DNA of 64,000 nt from Hominilimicola fabiformis (GTDB taxonomy: Bacteria > Bacillota > Clostridia > UBA1381): contig NZ_JAJEQM010000011.1 of the NCBI RefSeq assembly GCF_020687385.1, positions 1 to 64,000 of the forward strand, written 5' to 3'. This document shows positions 33,223 through 41,383 of the stretch, piece after piece. The position numbers and the translations under genes were made by a program. Numbering within the stretch: the stretch's first letter is position 1; the number at the start of each line of letters is the position of its first letter. Below the pieces are notes generated by a model. The model was not told where the DNA came from. It saw only the letters and a program-made list of their open reading frames with translations, and made no database searches.

Positions 33223-33849
33223 ATGACTACGGGCGAAAGAATTAAAATGCTCAGAAAAGAGCATAATTTAACCCAGGAGGAGCTTGGAGCAAAAATCGGT
33301 GTGCAAAAAGCGGCAATCCAAAAATACGAAAAAGGGACAGTAAAAAACATAAAACGCGACTCGCTTATAAAGCTTGCACAATGTCTTGATACTTCCCCCG
33401 AATATCTTCTCGGTTGGGAGGATATGCCGAATAACGTTGAAGTAGCCGATACGTCAAACTATGTAAATATTCCGATAATCGGCAGAGTTGCGGCGGGTCT
33501 GAGCTGCTTTGCCGAAACAAATATCACAGATTACGAACCTGTCAGTAAAAATGACGTTCGCGGTGACGAACCGTTCGTTTTTCTCCGTGTTGTCGGTGAC
33601 AGTATGTATCCGCTTTTTATGGAGGGCGACCTTGTGCTTGTCAGATGTCAGTCGTCGGTTGACAGTGGCAGTTATGCGGTTGTTATGATAGATGAAGAGG
33701 ACGGCGTTGTAAAGAAAATCGTATACGGACCCGATTTTATCGAACTTCACTCCATAAACCCAATGTACCCTGTCAGACGTTTTGAAAACGAAGATGTTAC
33801 ACGTATTCGTGTATTTGGCTTGGTACGCGAGATAAAGCGAAAATTTTAG
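33223..33849 (+). CDS. CI/LexA-like phage repressor
   Basis: A 208-residue repressor. The N-terminal XRE helix-turn-helix (about 3-60) reads GERIKMLRKEHNLTQEELG then KAAIQKYEKG. A C-terminal S24 peptidase (about 80-205) has an Ala-Gly autocleavage site (RVAAGLS, about 91-92), catalytic Ser in VVGDSMYPLFMEGD (about 125) and Lys in GVVKKIVYG (about 163). All parts for RecA-stimulated self-cleavage are present, so DNA damage should inactivate it. The first ATG with a ribosome-like TTGGTGAT is at 33223; 28 earlier codons overlap the promoter. It is the only plus-strand gene of the cassette and faces the structural operon across the operator array. Confidence 0.9.
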   Translation: MTTGERIKMLRKEHNLTQEELGAKIGVQKAAIQKYEKGTVKNIKRDSLIKLAQCLDTSPEYLLGWEDMPNNVEVADTSNYVNIPIIGRVAAGLSCFAETNITDYEPVSKNDVRGDEPFVFLRVVGDSMYPLFMEGDLVLVRCQSSVDSGSYAVVMIDEEDGVVKKIVYGPDFIELHSINPMYPVRRFENEDVTRIRVFGLVREIKRKF

Positions 33850-33913
33850 TCGAATTTGGAACAAATCAGTATAAATTTACGTCTAATAATATATATGATA
33901 AAGGAGTATAATA

Positions 33914-35164
33914 TTGTATCAATATAAAACACTTTCAAACGGTATAAAAGTAGTTGCCGAAAAGATTGATTACCTAAAGTCAATCTCAATCGGAGTATGG
34001 GTAGGCAACGGCTCACGATATGAAAATAAAGAAGTAAACGGAATTTCTCATTTTATCGAGCATATGCTTTTTAAGGGAACGAAAAATCGGTCGGCGGCAC
34101 AAATTGCACACGAAATAGATTCGGTCGGCGGTCAGCTTGACGCATTTACTTCGCGTGAATATACTTGTTTTTACACAAAAACACTTGATTCGCATATTCC
34201 GATTGCACTTGAAATTCTTTCGGATATGCTTTATAATCCGAGTCTTTCACCTGATGATATGGCACTTGAAAGACAGGTTATAAAAGAAGAAATCCGTATG
34301 TATGAGGACAGTCCGGAAGATCTTGTGTATGACCTTTCGTCATACGCCGCATGGGGCGACACACCTATGGGCAGAACGATTCTCGGCACATATGAAAGTC
34401 TTGACAGCATAACGCCGGATATAATGAGAAACTATATGAATAATCATTATACAAGTGCGAATACTATAATATCAGTATCAGGAAATTTTGACGATACGTT
34501 TTTTGAACTTCTTGAAAAGTATTTCGGTACAAAAAAAATGCTTGACACAAAACCGTATCTTCCCGACGCACCTTATATAAGCAAGAATAATATCGTAAAA
34601 GAAAAAGATATTGAACAAGTCCAGCTTGTCGCAACGTTCAAAGGCATTGATGTTATGGACGAATCGGTGTACAGTCTGCTTGTGTTTAACAACGTGTTCG
34701 GCAGCGGAATGTCGTCAAGATTGTTCCAAAACATACGCGAACAGCGTGGTTTGGTGTATTCGATAAGTGCGGGACACAGTGCGTATATCAATACGGGCGT
34801 ATTTGATATTTCTGCCGGAATGAGTCCCGAGAGTCTTGGCGAAGTCGCACATCTTATTTCAAAAGAAATCAATACGATTAAACGCAATAAGCTGACATCG
34901 GCAGAAATCACAAAAGCAAAAGAACAGCTTAAAGGTAATTATATACTTTCAAGCGAAAGCACAGGCGCAAGAATGCAAGGCGCAGGTCGCTCATTGCTTT
35001 TGAATAAACCGATATACACACAGGAAGAAGCACTGAAAAAAATCGACGCAGTAAATGCCGATTCGGTTGCGGAAATAATAGACAGAGTTCTCGACAGTTC
35101 GACTATGTGTATTTCAGCAGTCGGACCTGTCAATAACGTTGAGAATCTGTTTGAACTCGATTAA
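33914..35164 (+). CDS. M16 family zinc peptidase (pitrilysin/processing-peptidase-like)
   Basis: A 416-residue peptidase. The inverted zinc motif HxxEH is HFIEHMLFKG (about 46-55), with the third ligand Glu about 76 residues later in the ERQVIKEEIRMYEDSP region. The second half carries the inactive repeat with FGSGMSSRLFQNIREQRGLVYSI. In Bacillus the relative is YmxG (MlpA). The start is an unusual TTG preceded by AAGGAG at 7 nt; no ATG or GTG is nearby in frame. It begins right after the phage repressor and is ordinary host sequence, marking the cassette's edge. Confidence 0.9.
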   Translation: MYQYKTLSNGIKVVAEKIDYLKSISIGVWVGNGSRYENKEVNGISHFIEHMLFKGTKNRSAAQIAHEIDSVGGQLDAFTSREYTCFYTKTLDSHIPIALEILSDMLYNPSLSPDDMALERQVIKEEIRMYEDSPEDLVYDLSSYAAWGDTPMGRTILGTYESLDSITPDIMRNYMNNHYTSANTIISVSGNFDDTFFELLEKYFGTKKMLDTKPYLPDAPYISKNNIVKEKDIEQVQLVATFKGIDVMDESVYSLLVFNNVFGSGMSSRLFQNIREQRGLVYSISAGHSAYINTGVFDISAGMSPESLGEVAHLISKEINTIKRNKLTSAEITKAKEQLKGNYILSSESTGARMQGAGRSLLLNKPIYTQEEALKKIDAVNADSVAEIIDRVLDSSTMCISAVGPVNNVENLFELD

Positions 35165-35281
35165 ATAATGTATAAATATTAATTTATTATAAAATTTTAG
35201 CTAAAGCACTTGCAATTTTATTGTATTTGTACTATGCTATAAATAAATGATATGCTATTTTTAGCAGAAAGGGTGAATATC

Positions 35282-35533
35282 ATGGAATTTAACGAAACAA
35301 TGAAAATCAACCTTGAGTTTGATAAGGAAAAGGAAGTCAGAGAAATAGTTGCCAAAGTATATGAGGCACTGAAAATCAAAGGCTATGATCCTATCAGCCA
35401 AATAGTAGGATATATCCTTTCAGGCGACCCGACCTACATAACAAGCTATAACGGTGCAAGAGGTCTGATTGTTAAAATAGAACGTGACGAACTTTTAGAG
35501 GAGTTTGCAAAAACATATATTAAAACGCTTTAA
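35282..35533 (+). CDS. ireB: IreB family regulatory phosphoprotein
   Basis: An 83-residue member of the UPF0297/IreB family: [47 protein letters not shown] and [21 protein letters not shown]. In Enterococcus IreB is phosphorylated by the Ser/Thr kinase IreK and lowers cephalosporin resistance. In many Firmicutes it neighbours alaS and ruvX; here it stands alone and alaS is 6-9 kb away. AAAGGGTG selects the ATG at 35282 over a frame 10 codons longer. No kinase is in the window. Confidence 0.93.
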   Translation: MEFNETMKINLEFDKEKEVREIVAKVYEALKIKGYDPISQIVGYILSGDPTYITSYNGARGLIVKIERDELLEEFAKTYIKTL

Positions 35534-35534
35534 T

Positions 35535-35569
35535 CAAATAAAAGGTATTTTATACATACCTTTTATTTG
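35535..35569 (+). terminator. hairpin after ireB
   Basis: CAAATAAAAGGTAT (35535-35548) pairs with ATACCTTTTATTTG (35556-35569), a 14-bp AT-rich stem directly after the stop codon. Confidence 0.55.
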
Positions 35570-35574
35570 TACGC

Positions 35575-35602
35575 AAAAAATCCGTCAAATGACGGATTTT
35601 TT
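35575..35602. terminator. bidirectional terminator between ireB and the HAD gene
   Basis: AAAAAATCCGTC (35575-35586) and GACGGATTTTTT (35591-35602) form a perfect 12-bp stem with an AAAT loop and T runs on both strands. Confidence 0.88.
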
Positions 35603-35610
35603 TAGTTTCA

Positions 35611-36399
35611 TCACAATATTTTCTTTAATACCTGCATTACACCCTCATCATCATTTGACGGTGCGATGTATTTTGCAACTTTTTTAATTTCATCGTGTGC
35701 ATTTTCCATGGCGTAACTTTCGCCGCAATTTTGGAGCATTTCATAATCATTCATATAATCACCGAACGCAACACATTCTTCGGGCGAAATACCGAAAATT
35801 TCCTGAATAACCTTAATTGCGTTGCCCTTATTTACATTTGCATTAATAACATCAACCCAACTTTCCGCCGATAAAACAGCTTTCAAATCACCGCTTATAT
35901 CCGCGAGTTTGGGAAGTATATTATCCTTTGCTCTTTTGTGGCAGTAAAGCGCAAGATTTAAAATATTATCCTTGCCCACCACCGATTTTATGTCATCAAC
36001 AGTTTCCAAACGCACATTATATTGTGCGACATCGTTCATAACATATTCAGGCGGGTTTTCTATATAAGATGTCTTTTCGCACCCAAGCACAGGATAAATC
36101 CCTTTGTCCTCACTCACCAAATCAAGCACTTCCAAAGCCTTATCGTCAGGAACGGGCATAATATGAATAACCTTGTCCTTTTCCATTATAATTCCACCGT
36201 TTTCAGAAATAAAAATCAATTTATCCTTAATCGGATTAAATATATTCAAAAGACTGTAATACTGCCTGCCGCTTGCGACAACAAATTTCACGTTGGGATG
36301 TGACTCAATCATTTCAAACAGACCTTTCGGCAAACGCAGTTTACTGTCTAAAACAGTTCCGTCCATATCAAATGCAACAAGTTTTATTGATTTTTCCAC
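35611..36399 (-). CDS. HAD-family Cof-type phosphatase
   Basis: A 262-residue haloacid-dehalogenase hydrolase. Motif I is FDMDGTVLDSK with the nucleophile and general-acid Asp residues, motif II the Ser in VVASGRQY, motif III Lys in NVNKGNAIK and motif IV FGDYMNDYEML. The large C2 cap between motifs places it in the Cof/YkrA type, acting on sugar phosphates or flavin-type substrates; the substrate is unknown. It begins with GTG at 36399, supported by AAGGAGG at 9 nt; an 18-codon longer frame upstream has no ribosome site. It is 55 bp downstream of noc on the same strand. Confidence 0.88.
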   Translation of the reverse strand: MEKSIKLVAFDMDGTVLDSKLRLPKGLFEMIESHPNVKFVVASGRQYYSLLNIFNPIKDKLIFISENGGIIMEKDKVIHIMPVPDDKALEVLDLVSEDKGIYPVLGCEKTSYIENPPEYVMNDVAQYNVRLETVDDIKSVVGKDNILNLALYCHKRAKDNILPKLADISGDLKAVLSAESWVDVINANVNKGNAIKVIQEIFGISPEECVAFGDYMNDYEMLQNCGESYAMENAHDEIKKVAKYIAPSNDDEGVMQVLKKIL

Positions 36400-36453
36400 A
36401 CTAAAAAACCTCCTTTTGCTTATTATATACCGCAAAGGAGGTAATGTAAACAT

Positions 36454-37269
36454 TTATTTTTTGTCAGTCTTTTTTATTTTAATTATGTATTCCGTTCCCC
36501 ATTCAAAAGAATTTTCTTCGATTCTTGCGTCTATGCCGCTTTTTTTCATCAAATCAACCGCACGTTTTACGGTGTTTTTGAATACTTTAACATCTTTTGC
36601 AGTTGTTATGCGAAGGTCATTGATAGGTTTCGGTTTCGGAATATTCATGGTGCGTACAAGTTCTTCTGCTTGTGTAACATTCATATTGTCACGGCAAATA
36701 AGTTTGACAGCCTCAAGCTGTTTTTCTTCATTGTTAAGCAACAGCAAAGCTCTCGCGTGACGTTCCGTAAGGTCGTAATCTCTTATTAATTTTTTCACAA
36801 GCGGAGGCAGTTTTAATAATCGTATTTTGTTTGCAACCGATGCTTGACTTTTTCCTACTTTCAAAGCCAACTCCGTTTGTGTAAGTCCCTGTTCACGAAT
36901 AAGACTTTTATAACTTTCCGCTATCTCAAAAAACGATAAATCCTCTCTCTGCAAATTTTCAAGTAAAGCCAAAATTGCCGATTTATCATTGTCAGCCTCA
37001 ATTATAACCGCCGGTATTTCGTCAAGTCCCGCCATTTGTGCAGCACGAAAACGTCTTTCACCTGCTACAAGCTCATATTCACCGCTGCGCCTGCGTACCG
37101 TTACCGGCTGAATTAAACCGTATTCCATTATAGAATTTTTCAATTCCTCCATAGCTTGCGGTTCAAAATATTTTCTCGGCTGATTAGGATTTGGTGCTAT
37201 CATATAAAGCGGAAGTGATACAATCCGCATTTTATCTTGTACCGTTGATTTTCTAAGGAAACTAATCAT
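36454..37269 (-). CDS. noc: ParB-family nucleoid occlusion protein Noc
   Basis: A 271-residue ParB/Noc protein. The N-terminal CTPase/clamp domain has NPNQPRKYF, GLIQPVTVRR and GERRFRAAQMAG; the central helix-turn-helix is LTQTELALKVGKSQASVANKIRLLKLP. The C-terminal dimer domain is present (about 200-271). Noc or chromosomal ParB are sequence-similar; adjacency to rsmG, as in Bacillus rsmG-noc, and the absence of a soj ATPase partner favour Noc. The N-terminal MISFLRKSTVQDK could act as the membrane-binding amphipathic segment of Noc. AGGAG precedes the ATG. It has a long structured leader. Confidence 0.8.
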   Translation of the reverse strand: MISFLRKSTVQDKMRIVSLPLYMIAPNPNQPRKYFEPQAMEELKNSIMEYGLIQPVTVRRRSGEYELVAGERRFRAAQMAGLDEIPAVIIEADNDKSAILALLENLQREDLSFFEIAESYKSLIREQGLTQTELALKVGKSQASVANKIRLLKLPPLVKKLIRDYDLTERHARALLLLNNEEKQLEAVKLICRDNMNVTQAEELVRTMNIPKPKPINDLRITTAKDVKVFKNTVKRAVDLMKKSGIDARIEENSFEWGTEYIIKIKKTDKK

Positions 37270-37608
37270 GGAAATTTCTCCTATGCTAATTTACATTATT
37301 TTACACTGAATAGTTAAAAAATATATCCCACACACCCTTTGTTTGTCCATGTGCGTTTTCTGAGCCTCGCGAAGAAATTCTCGCACGGACATTTTAATCA
37401 CTACTCTTTTTAAATTCTTAATTTATTAAGAATTTAAAAAGAGTAACCAGCGATAATGTTCGGCATTGATGTTTACACTTGATGTAACAACATTATCGCT
37501 GTTTACCCTCGGTGGTGGAAGGTGTAAGACATTTTGGGGGTAGAACAAGGCCTTGGGGAAACCTTGTTAGAAATGTACCGTATCGATACTATCTGCCTTA
37601 CATTTACT
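37270..37608 (-). ncRNA. structured leader or small RNA upstream of noc
   Basis: A promoter at 37609-37636 starts an RNA of more than 300 nt before the noc start. Predicted elements in transcription order: 9-bp closing stem TGTAAGGCA/TGTCTTACA (37594-37602, 37523-37531) around AACAAGG/CCTTGTT; a 12-bp stem AGCGATAATGTT/AACATTATCGCT (37449-37460, 37489-37500); and a perfect 20-bp hairpin with a TTTA loop (37402-37421, 37426-37445). The last has no T run. It does not match riboswitches, 6S, tmRNA or SRP RNA that I know. It could be a leader of noc or a separate RNA. Confidence 0.5.
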
Positions 37609-37636
37609 ATTATAGCATAACATTTCCATATTGCAA
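37609..37636 (-). promoter_or_regulatory. promoter of the noc leader RNA
   Basis: The minus strand has TTGCAA (37631-37636), 16 bp, TATAAT (37609-37614), about 340 nt upstream of noc, just after rsmG ends on the same strand. Confidence 0.65.
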
Positions 37637-37680
37637 GCACTTTTTGCAATTATAATTCGACAATATTCAATTTAATTTTT

Positions 37681-38412
37681 TTATTTCACCAAATTGTAAC
37701 AAGTTCCGATAGGAGTTTTTGTTGCAATACCCGGTTTTCTCGGATATTTAAGCGGAGTTTGTCCTACTTTTTTTATAACTATTATCTTGTGTTTCAATTC
37801 GGTGAACGGAATTTCCGCCTCAACAATGTCCTCAATCTGTCCGCCGAGTATTTTTATGGCACGTTTAGCGTCCTTTACTTCCTGCTCTGCCAACGGGCCT
37901 TTCAAAGCAAGGAAGTAACCGCCTTGTTTCAAAAACGGAATACACCACTCCGAAAGCACAGTCAAATTAGCCACTGCACGCGACACAACGGTATCGAACT
38001 TACCTCTGTAATCTCTGTTTTTACCGCCGTCCTCCGCACGCGAATGGACAAATTCCACATCATTTATATCAACTTTTTCACAAACGTCCTTTAAAAAGTT
38101 AATTCGCTTATTAAGACTGTCAAGCAAAGTCAGCTTAATTTCAGGCTTTGCGATTTTCAGCACAAGTCCGGGGAAACCCGCACCTGTTCCGACGTCAATC
38201 ACTTTTCCCTTGACATATCCCGTCTTTATTGCGGTCAGCGAGTCAAGAAAATGTTTTGTTACAATGCCCTCATCATCTGTTATCGCAGTAAGATTAATCT
38301 TTTCGTTCCACTCAACCAAAAGACGCGCATATTCCATAAGTTTATCAACTTGCACATCATCAAGCGGTATATCAAGCTGTCTGCTTCCGTTTATAATTAA
38401 ATCCTTCATCAT
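37681..38412 (-). CDS. rsmG: 16S rRNA (guanine527-N7)-methyltransferase
   Basis: A 243-residue RsmG (GidB). The helical N-terminus ends MEYARLLVEWNEKINLTAI, followed by HFLDSLTA and the SAM-binding motif VIDVGTGAGFPGLVLKI, then KRINFLKDVC and DTVVSRAVANLTVLSEWCIPFLKQGG. It methylates G527 in the 16S decoding region. Two adjacent ATG codons compete; the second (38409) is slightly better spaced from AGGTG. It begins 13 nt after the SGNH lipoprotein gene and precedes the noc leader. Confidence 0.93.
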   Translation of the reverse strand: MMKDLIINGSRQLDIPLDDVQVDKLMEYARLLVEWNEKINLTAITDDEGIVTKHFLDSLTAIKTGYVKGKVIDVGTGAGFPGLVLKIAKPEIKLTLLDSLNKRINFLKDVCEKVDINDVEFVHSRAEDGGKNRDYRGKFDTVVSRAVANLTVLSEWCIPFLKQGGYFLALKGPLAEQEVKDAKRAIKILGGQIEDIVEAEIPFTELKHKIIVIKKVGQTPLKYPRKPGIATKTPIGTCYNLVK

Positions 38413-38425
38413 TCACCTATCCATT

Positions 38426-39163
38426 TTATAAAGATTTCAGCCAAGGTATCATCGGCTCAACATAAATAGCCTGATAACCGAGTTCGTTCGGATGAGTGCC
38501 GTCACCGTCAGGCTTACTTTCTGTTCCAAAATACAGCTTGCGCATATCATCGTCACGCACATTTACACCTGTATCGGAATTATTTTTTGCATACAAATCA
38601 AGATACGAAACATCCCACTTGTCGCATACTTCTTTTATACGCTCATAATACGATTCAAAATTACCTTCGGCGTCATATGTAAACGGATCATGTGTAATAA
38701 CAAACCCTACTTTCGAGTTAGGAAAATCATTTCTAATTTCAAAAAACATTTTTTCCATACCGCCGGTCATTGTGTTTTCATCAAAATCACCGCTGAAACC
38801 GTCTGTAATTTCTCCAAGTTCCGAATGGCCCCAAAAATCATTCAAACCGCCCTCGGCAATGATATATTCATAATCGCCGTCAAGGTTATCGAGCATATCC
38901 GTAATATACGGTCTGTATCCGTCTGAATTTTCCGACCAATGCACATTGTCAGCAAGAGTAGCACCGCCCTTGCTGACATTTGTAACATTCATATTATATT
39001 GTTCCCCAATCAACTTGCCGTAACCGCCTTGCCAATTAGTGCCGTAACTGATACTGTCACCAATAAATGCAATTCTTTTGCCGTCAAGCGGATTTTCACC
39101 TTTAAAACTGCACGACGTAACAGTCATAACAGCAGTTATCATTAGTGAAATTATTTTATCCAT
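38426..39163 (-). CDS. SGNH/GDSL hydrolase lipoprotein
   Basis: About 245 residues. The N-terminus MDKIISLMITAVMTVTSC is a short lipoprotein-like signal with Cys18 as lipid site, although the lipobox is not ideal. The hydrolase has block I FIGDSISYG (Ser), the Gly of VSKGGATL, block III GGLNDFW (Asn) and block V DGTHPNEL (Asp/His), so all catalytic residues are present. It is probably an extracellular esterase acting on acetylated polysaccharide or lipid. It starts within 20 nt of the glmM stop and is probably co-transcribed. No good ribosome site is seen; GTG at 39178 is the alternative start. Confidence 0.82.
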   Translation of the reverse strand: MDKIISLMITAVMTVTSCSFKGENPLDGKRIAFIGDSISYGTNWQGGYGKLIGEQYNMNVTNVSKGGATLADNVHWSENSDGYRPYITDMLDNLDGDYEYIIAEGGLNDFWGHSELGEITDGFSGDFDENTMTGGMEKMFFEIRNDFPNSKVGFVITHDPFTYDAEGNFESYYERIKEVCDKWDVSYLDLYAKNNSDTGVNVRDDDMRKLYFGTESKPDGDGTHPNELGYQAIYVEPMIPWLKSL

Positions 39164-39180
39164 ATTTCTTACAACCACTT

Positions 39181-40530
39181 TTATCCCAAGATTTTTTCAA
39201 TAAGTTCTGCAAGTTCCTCAGCTTTCTTTGTGATGTATTCTTCGTCCTTACCCTCAATCATAACACGAACAAGCGGTTCAGTACCCGAAGGTCTGATAAG
39301 GACTCTGCCCTCGCCGGCAAATTCATCTTCAAGAGCCTTGCAAGCCGCAGCTATTTCTTCATTTTCCATATAACTGTTTTTATTTTCAAGTTTTACAACG
39401 GCATTTCTAAGCACTTGCGGCATAACCGTTACAATGCTTGCCGCCTCAGACGCTTTCATACCTGTCTTTTTAAGTACCGATAAGAATTGCAAAGCACTTA
39501 CAAGACCGTCACCTGTTGTGTTGTGGTCAAGGAAAATGATGTGACCGGATTGTTCACCGCCGATATTGTAACCCTTTGCAAGCATTTCTTCAAGTACATA
39601 TCTGTCACCTACTTTTGTTCGCGGAATGTTGATACCGATTTTTTCACCTGCCATAAATAAGCCAAGATTACTCATAACCGTTGCAACAAGAGTATTTTGC
39701 TTCAATGTACCGTTATCACGCATAAACTTTGCACAAGCCGCCATAATCTGGTCACCGTCAATAAGCTTGCCGTTTTCGTCCACAGCCAACATTCTGTCCG
39801 CGTCACCGTCAAAAGCTATACCGATGTCCGCACCGATTGAAGTAACGTAAGCCTGTAAACTTTCCATATGAGTAGAACCGCACATATGATTGATGTTTAC
39901 ACCGTCAGGAGTGTTGTGTATAGCCTCAACGTTTGCACCAAGCTTGTTAAGAGCTTTGAAAGCAGTTTCATAACTTGCACCGTTTGCACAGTCAACAGCG
40001 ATTTTCATACCGTCAAGACGGCAGTCAATCGTAGAAACAGCAAACGCAACATAATCCTCAACAGCGTTGTGGTTAGCACTTACATAACCGACTTTGCCGT
40101 GAGTAGGCAATTCTTCGATCGCCTTTTCACCAAGTATATAACTTTCAATTTCGTTTTCAATTCCGTCACTTAGCTTGTATCCGTCACTGTTAAAGAACTT
40201 TATACCGTTGTATTCGCATGGATTGTGAGATGCAGAGATAACAACACCTGCATCAGCCTTGTAGTATCTTGTAAGATATGCAACAGCCGGTGTAGGAACT
40301 ACACCCAAAGGAATAACCTTTGCGCCCATCGAACAAAGTCCGGCAGTAAGAGCCGCCTCAAGCATATCACCTGATTTTCTTGTATCTTTACCAATAAGTA
40401 TTCTCGGTCTTTTTGAAGAATGTTTTGTAAGCACATATGCACCGCTTTGACCTGTTTTAAAAGCCAATTCGGCAGTAAGGTCTTTGTTGGCGATACCTCT
40501 TATACCGTCCGTTCCAAATAGTTTTCCCAT
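39181..40530 (-). CDS. glmM: phosphoglucosamine mutase
   Basis: A 449-residue phosphohexomutase converting glucosamine-6-phosphate to glucosamine-1-phosphate for UDP-GlcNAc and peptidoglycan. GKLFGTDGIRGIANKDLT at the start, phosphoserine loop ISASHNPCEYNGIKF (Ser about 102), metal loop DGDADRMLAVD (about 241-251), sugar loop GGEQSGHIIFLDHNTTGDG and phosphate loop IRPSGTEPLVRVM are all GlmM-specific. AGGAGG precedes the ATG. The SGNH lipoprotein gene follows closely. Confidence 0.96.
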   Translation of the reverse strand: MGKLFGTDGIRGIANKDLTAELAFKTGQSGAYVLTKHSSKRPRILIGKDTRKSGDMLEAALTAGLCSMGAKVIPLGVVPTPAVAYLTRYYKADAGVVISASHNPCEYNGIKFFNSDGYKLSDGIENEIESYILGEKAIEELPTHGKVGYVSANHNAVEDYVAFAVSTIDCRLDGMKIAVDCANGASYETAFKALNKLGANVEAIHNTPDGVNINHMCGSTHMESLQAYVTSIGADIGIAFDGDADRMLAVDENGKLIDGDQIMAACAKFMRDNGTLKQNTLVATVMSNLGLFMAGEKIGINIPRTKVGDRYVLEEMLAKGYNIGGEQSGHIIFLDHNTTGDGLVSALQFLSVLKKTGMKASEAASIVTVMPQVLRNAVVKLENKNSYMENEEIAAACKALEDEFAGEGRVLIRPSGTEPLVRVMIEGKDEEYITKKAEELAELIEKILG

Positions 40531-40568
40531 TCTTAATTTCCTCCTAATTAAACTAATCCTATTATATT

Positions 40569-40597
40569 ATTATATAATAAAGATATACAAAAGTAAA
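40569..40597 (-). promoter_or_regulatory. promoter of glmM
   Basis: TTTACT (40592-40597) and TATAAT (40569-40574) on the minus strand, 17 bp apart. The leader of about 30 nt has no glmS-type ribozyme or other visible structure. Confidence 0.55.
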
Positions 40598-40609
40598 CCG
40601 TTTTTTGAC

Positions 40610-40637
40610 AAAAAAAACTGCCGTTTAAAACGGCAGT
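40610..40637 (-). terminator. second terminator downstream of the HIT gene
   Basis: ACTGCCGTTT/AAACGGCAGT (40617-40626, 40628-40637) forms a strong hairpin with a T run on the minus strand. It isolates glmM from upstream reading. CAGATTGTCGACAAA right beside it resembles a word at 16965-16978. Confidence 0.75.
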
Positions 40638-40709
40638 CAGATTGTCGACAAATTGTCCGGAACGTGCAAGATATTATTTTTATATTTTATAATTTAATTT
40701 ATAGCTATA

Positions 40710-40752
40710 AAAAATAACAGGCAAGCCTATCTTCGATATACGGCTTGCCTGT
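40710..40752 (-). terminator. terminator of the HIT gene
   Basis: ACAGGCAAGCC (40717-40727) pairs with GGCTTGCCTGT (40742-40752); on the minus strand a T-rich run follows. This and the hairpins at 40610 and 40764 make up most of the 349-nt gap 40531-40879. Confidence 0.8.
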
Positions 40753-40763
40753 GCACTTTTTGC

Positions 40764-40809
40764 GAAAATAAACTCTAACGTACCCATGTACGCCGACGAG
40801 TTCATTTTC
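40764..40809. repeat. long imperfect hairpin in the HIT 3' region
   Basis: GAAAATAAACTC and GAGTTCATTTTC (arms 40764-40775, 40798-40809, one mismatch) enclose an inner CGTAC-CCAT-GTACG. There is no T run, so it is not a simple terminator. Function unknown. Confidence 0.4.
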
Positions 40810-40879
40810 ACAAAATCCGAACTAATTTCTCGACCTCTGCTATCGTGTCGGTATTTTTCCGACAGATTTAATTTTCTTA

Positions 40880-41215
40880 TTAAAGGTCCGTAAACTTCTT
40901 ACCGCCCATAAGGTGAAAATGTAAATGCGGAACAGTCTGACCGCCGTCCTCGCCACAGTTGTTTACAACTCTGTAACCGTTTTCGGCAAATCCCAATTCA
41001 GACGCAATCTGCGGTATCTTTTCCCATATAGCCGCAACATACTTTACGTTTTCCGCATTAATTTCATTCGCACTTGCAATGTGACACTTCGGCACAATAA
41101 CAATGTGCTCCGGTGCTTGCGGATTGATGTCACGGAATGCTAACATCATATCATCTTCATATACCTTATTTGACGGAATTTCTCCGTCAATTATTTTGCA
41201 GAATAAACAATCCAT
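40880..41215 (-). CDS. HIT family nucleotide-binding protein
   Basis: A 111-residue histidine-triad protein: DCLFCKIIDGEIPSNKVYEDD at the start and the triad in GGQTVPHLHFHLMGG. HinT-type enzymes hydrolyse adenosine phosphoramidates and aminoacyl-adenylates. CLFC at the N-terminus suggests a zinc site with a downstream His, as in many HIT proteins. The frame is open 41 codons upstream, but those codons translate an intergenic repeat; AAAGGAG selects the ATG at 41215. Downstream of alaS by 270 bp on the same strand. Confidence 0.92.
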   Translation of the reverse strand: MDCLFCKIIDGEIPSNKVYEDDMMLAFRDINPQAPEHIVIVPKCHIASANEINAENVKYVAAIWEKIPQIASELGFAENGYRVVNNCGEDGGQTVPHLHFHLMGGKKFTDL

Positions 41216-41236
41216 TTTATTCACTCCTTTGTATTT

Positions 41237-41335
41237 CACACCACCCCTCAGTCGGCTTTGCCGACAACTCCCCTCTTTGGGAGCCTTTTTGCCTCTCCTT
41301 AAGGAGAGGTGGCACGCAGTGCCGGAGTGGTGACT
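41237..41335. repeat. dispersed repeat, family A copy 1
   Basis: The element opens with CCACCCCTCAGTCGGCTTTG and continues through CTCCCC/GGGAG to CTCTCCTTAAGGAGAG, ending near GGAGTGGTGAC. The same modules recur inverted or partial at 49176-49291 and 49459-49506. Similar GC-rich elements are frequent between genes in Clostridia. They contain nested palindromes and give spurious reading frames. Confidence 0.8.
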
Positions 41336-41383
41336 CATATCTATTCTCTATTATCTTTTCTCTCTTATCTATTATATCTTTCG

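Larger units (their letters stand above)
19756..33849. mobile_element. compact prophage-like morphogenesis/lysis cassette (GTA-like)
   Basis: A 14-kb block of siphovirus-type genes in canonical order: small zinc protein, truncated TerS, TerL, portal, scaffold, capsid, three head-tail connector proteins, tail terminator, major tail protein, G/GT chaperones, tape measure, Dit, Tal, fibre, holin and amidase, all minus strand. A single divergent CI/LexA-like repressor sits at the far end. I find no integrase, recombinase, excisionase, Cro, replication, ssb or methylase gene, and no tRNA or obvious direct repeat at the edges. The left edge is a 9-bp inverted repeat at 19756-19781. Either this is a degraded prophage with an intact late module or a domesticated particle cluster. 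Confidence 0.85.

Noticed and set aside
37270-37608. 6S RNA, SRP RNA, tmRNA or a known riboswitch upstream of noc
   Set aside because: None of the conserved cores of these RNAs that I know is present; the stems are arranged differently.
41216-41338. 41-codon N-terminal extension of the HIT protein
   Set aside because: It translates the family A repeat, has no ribosome site, and the ATG at 41215 has AAAGGAG and gives the normal HIT length.
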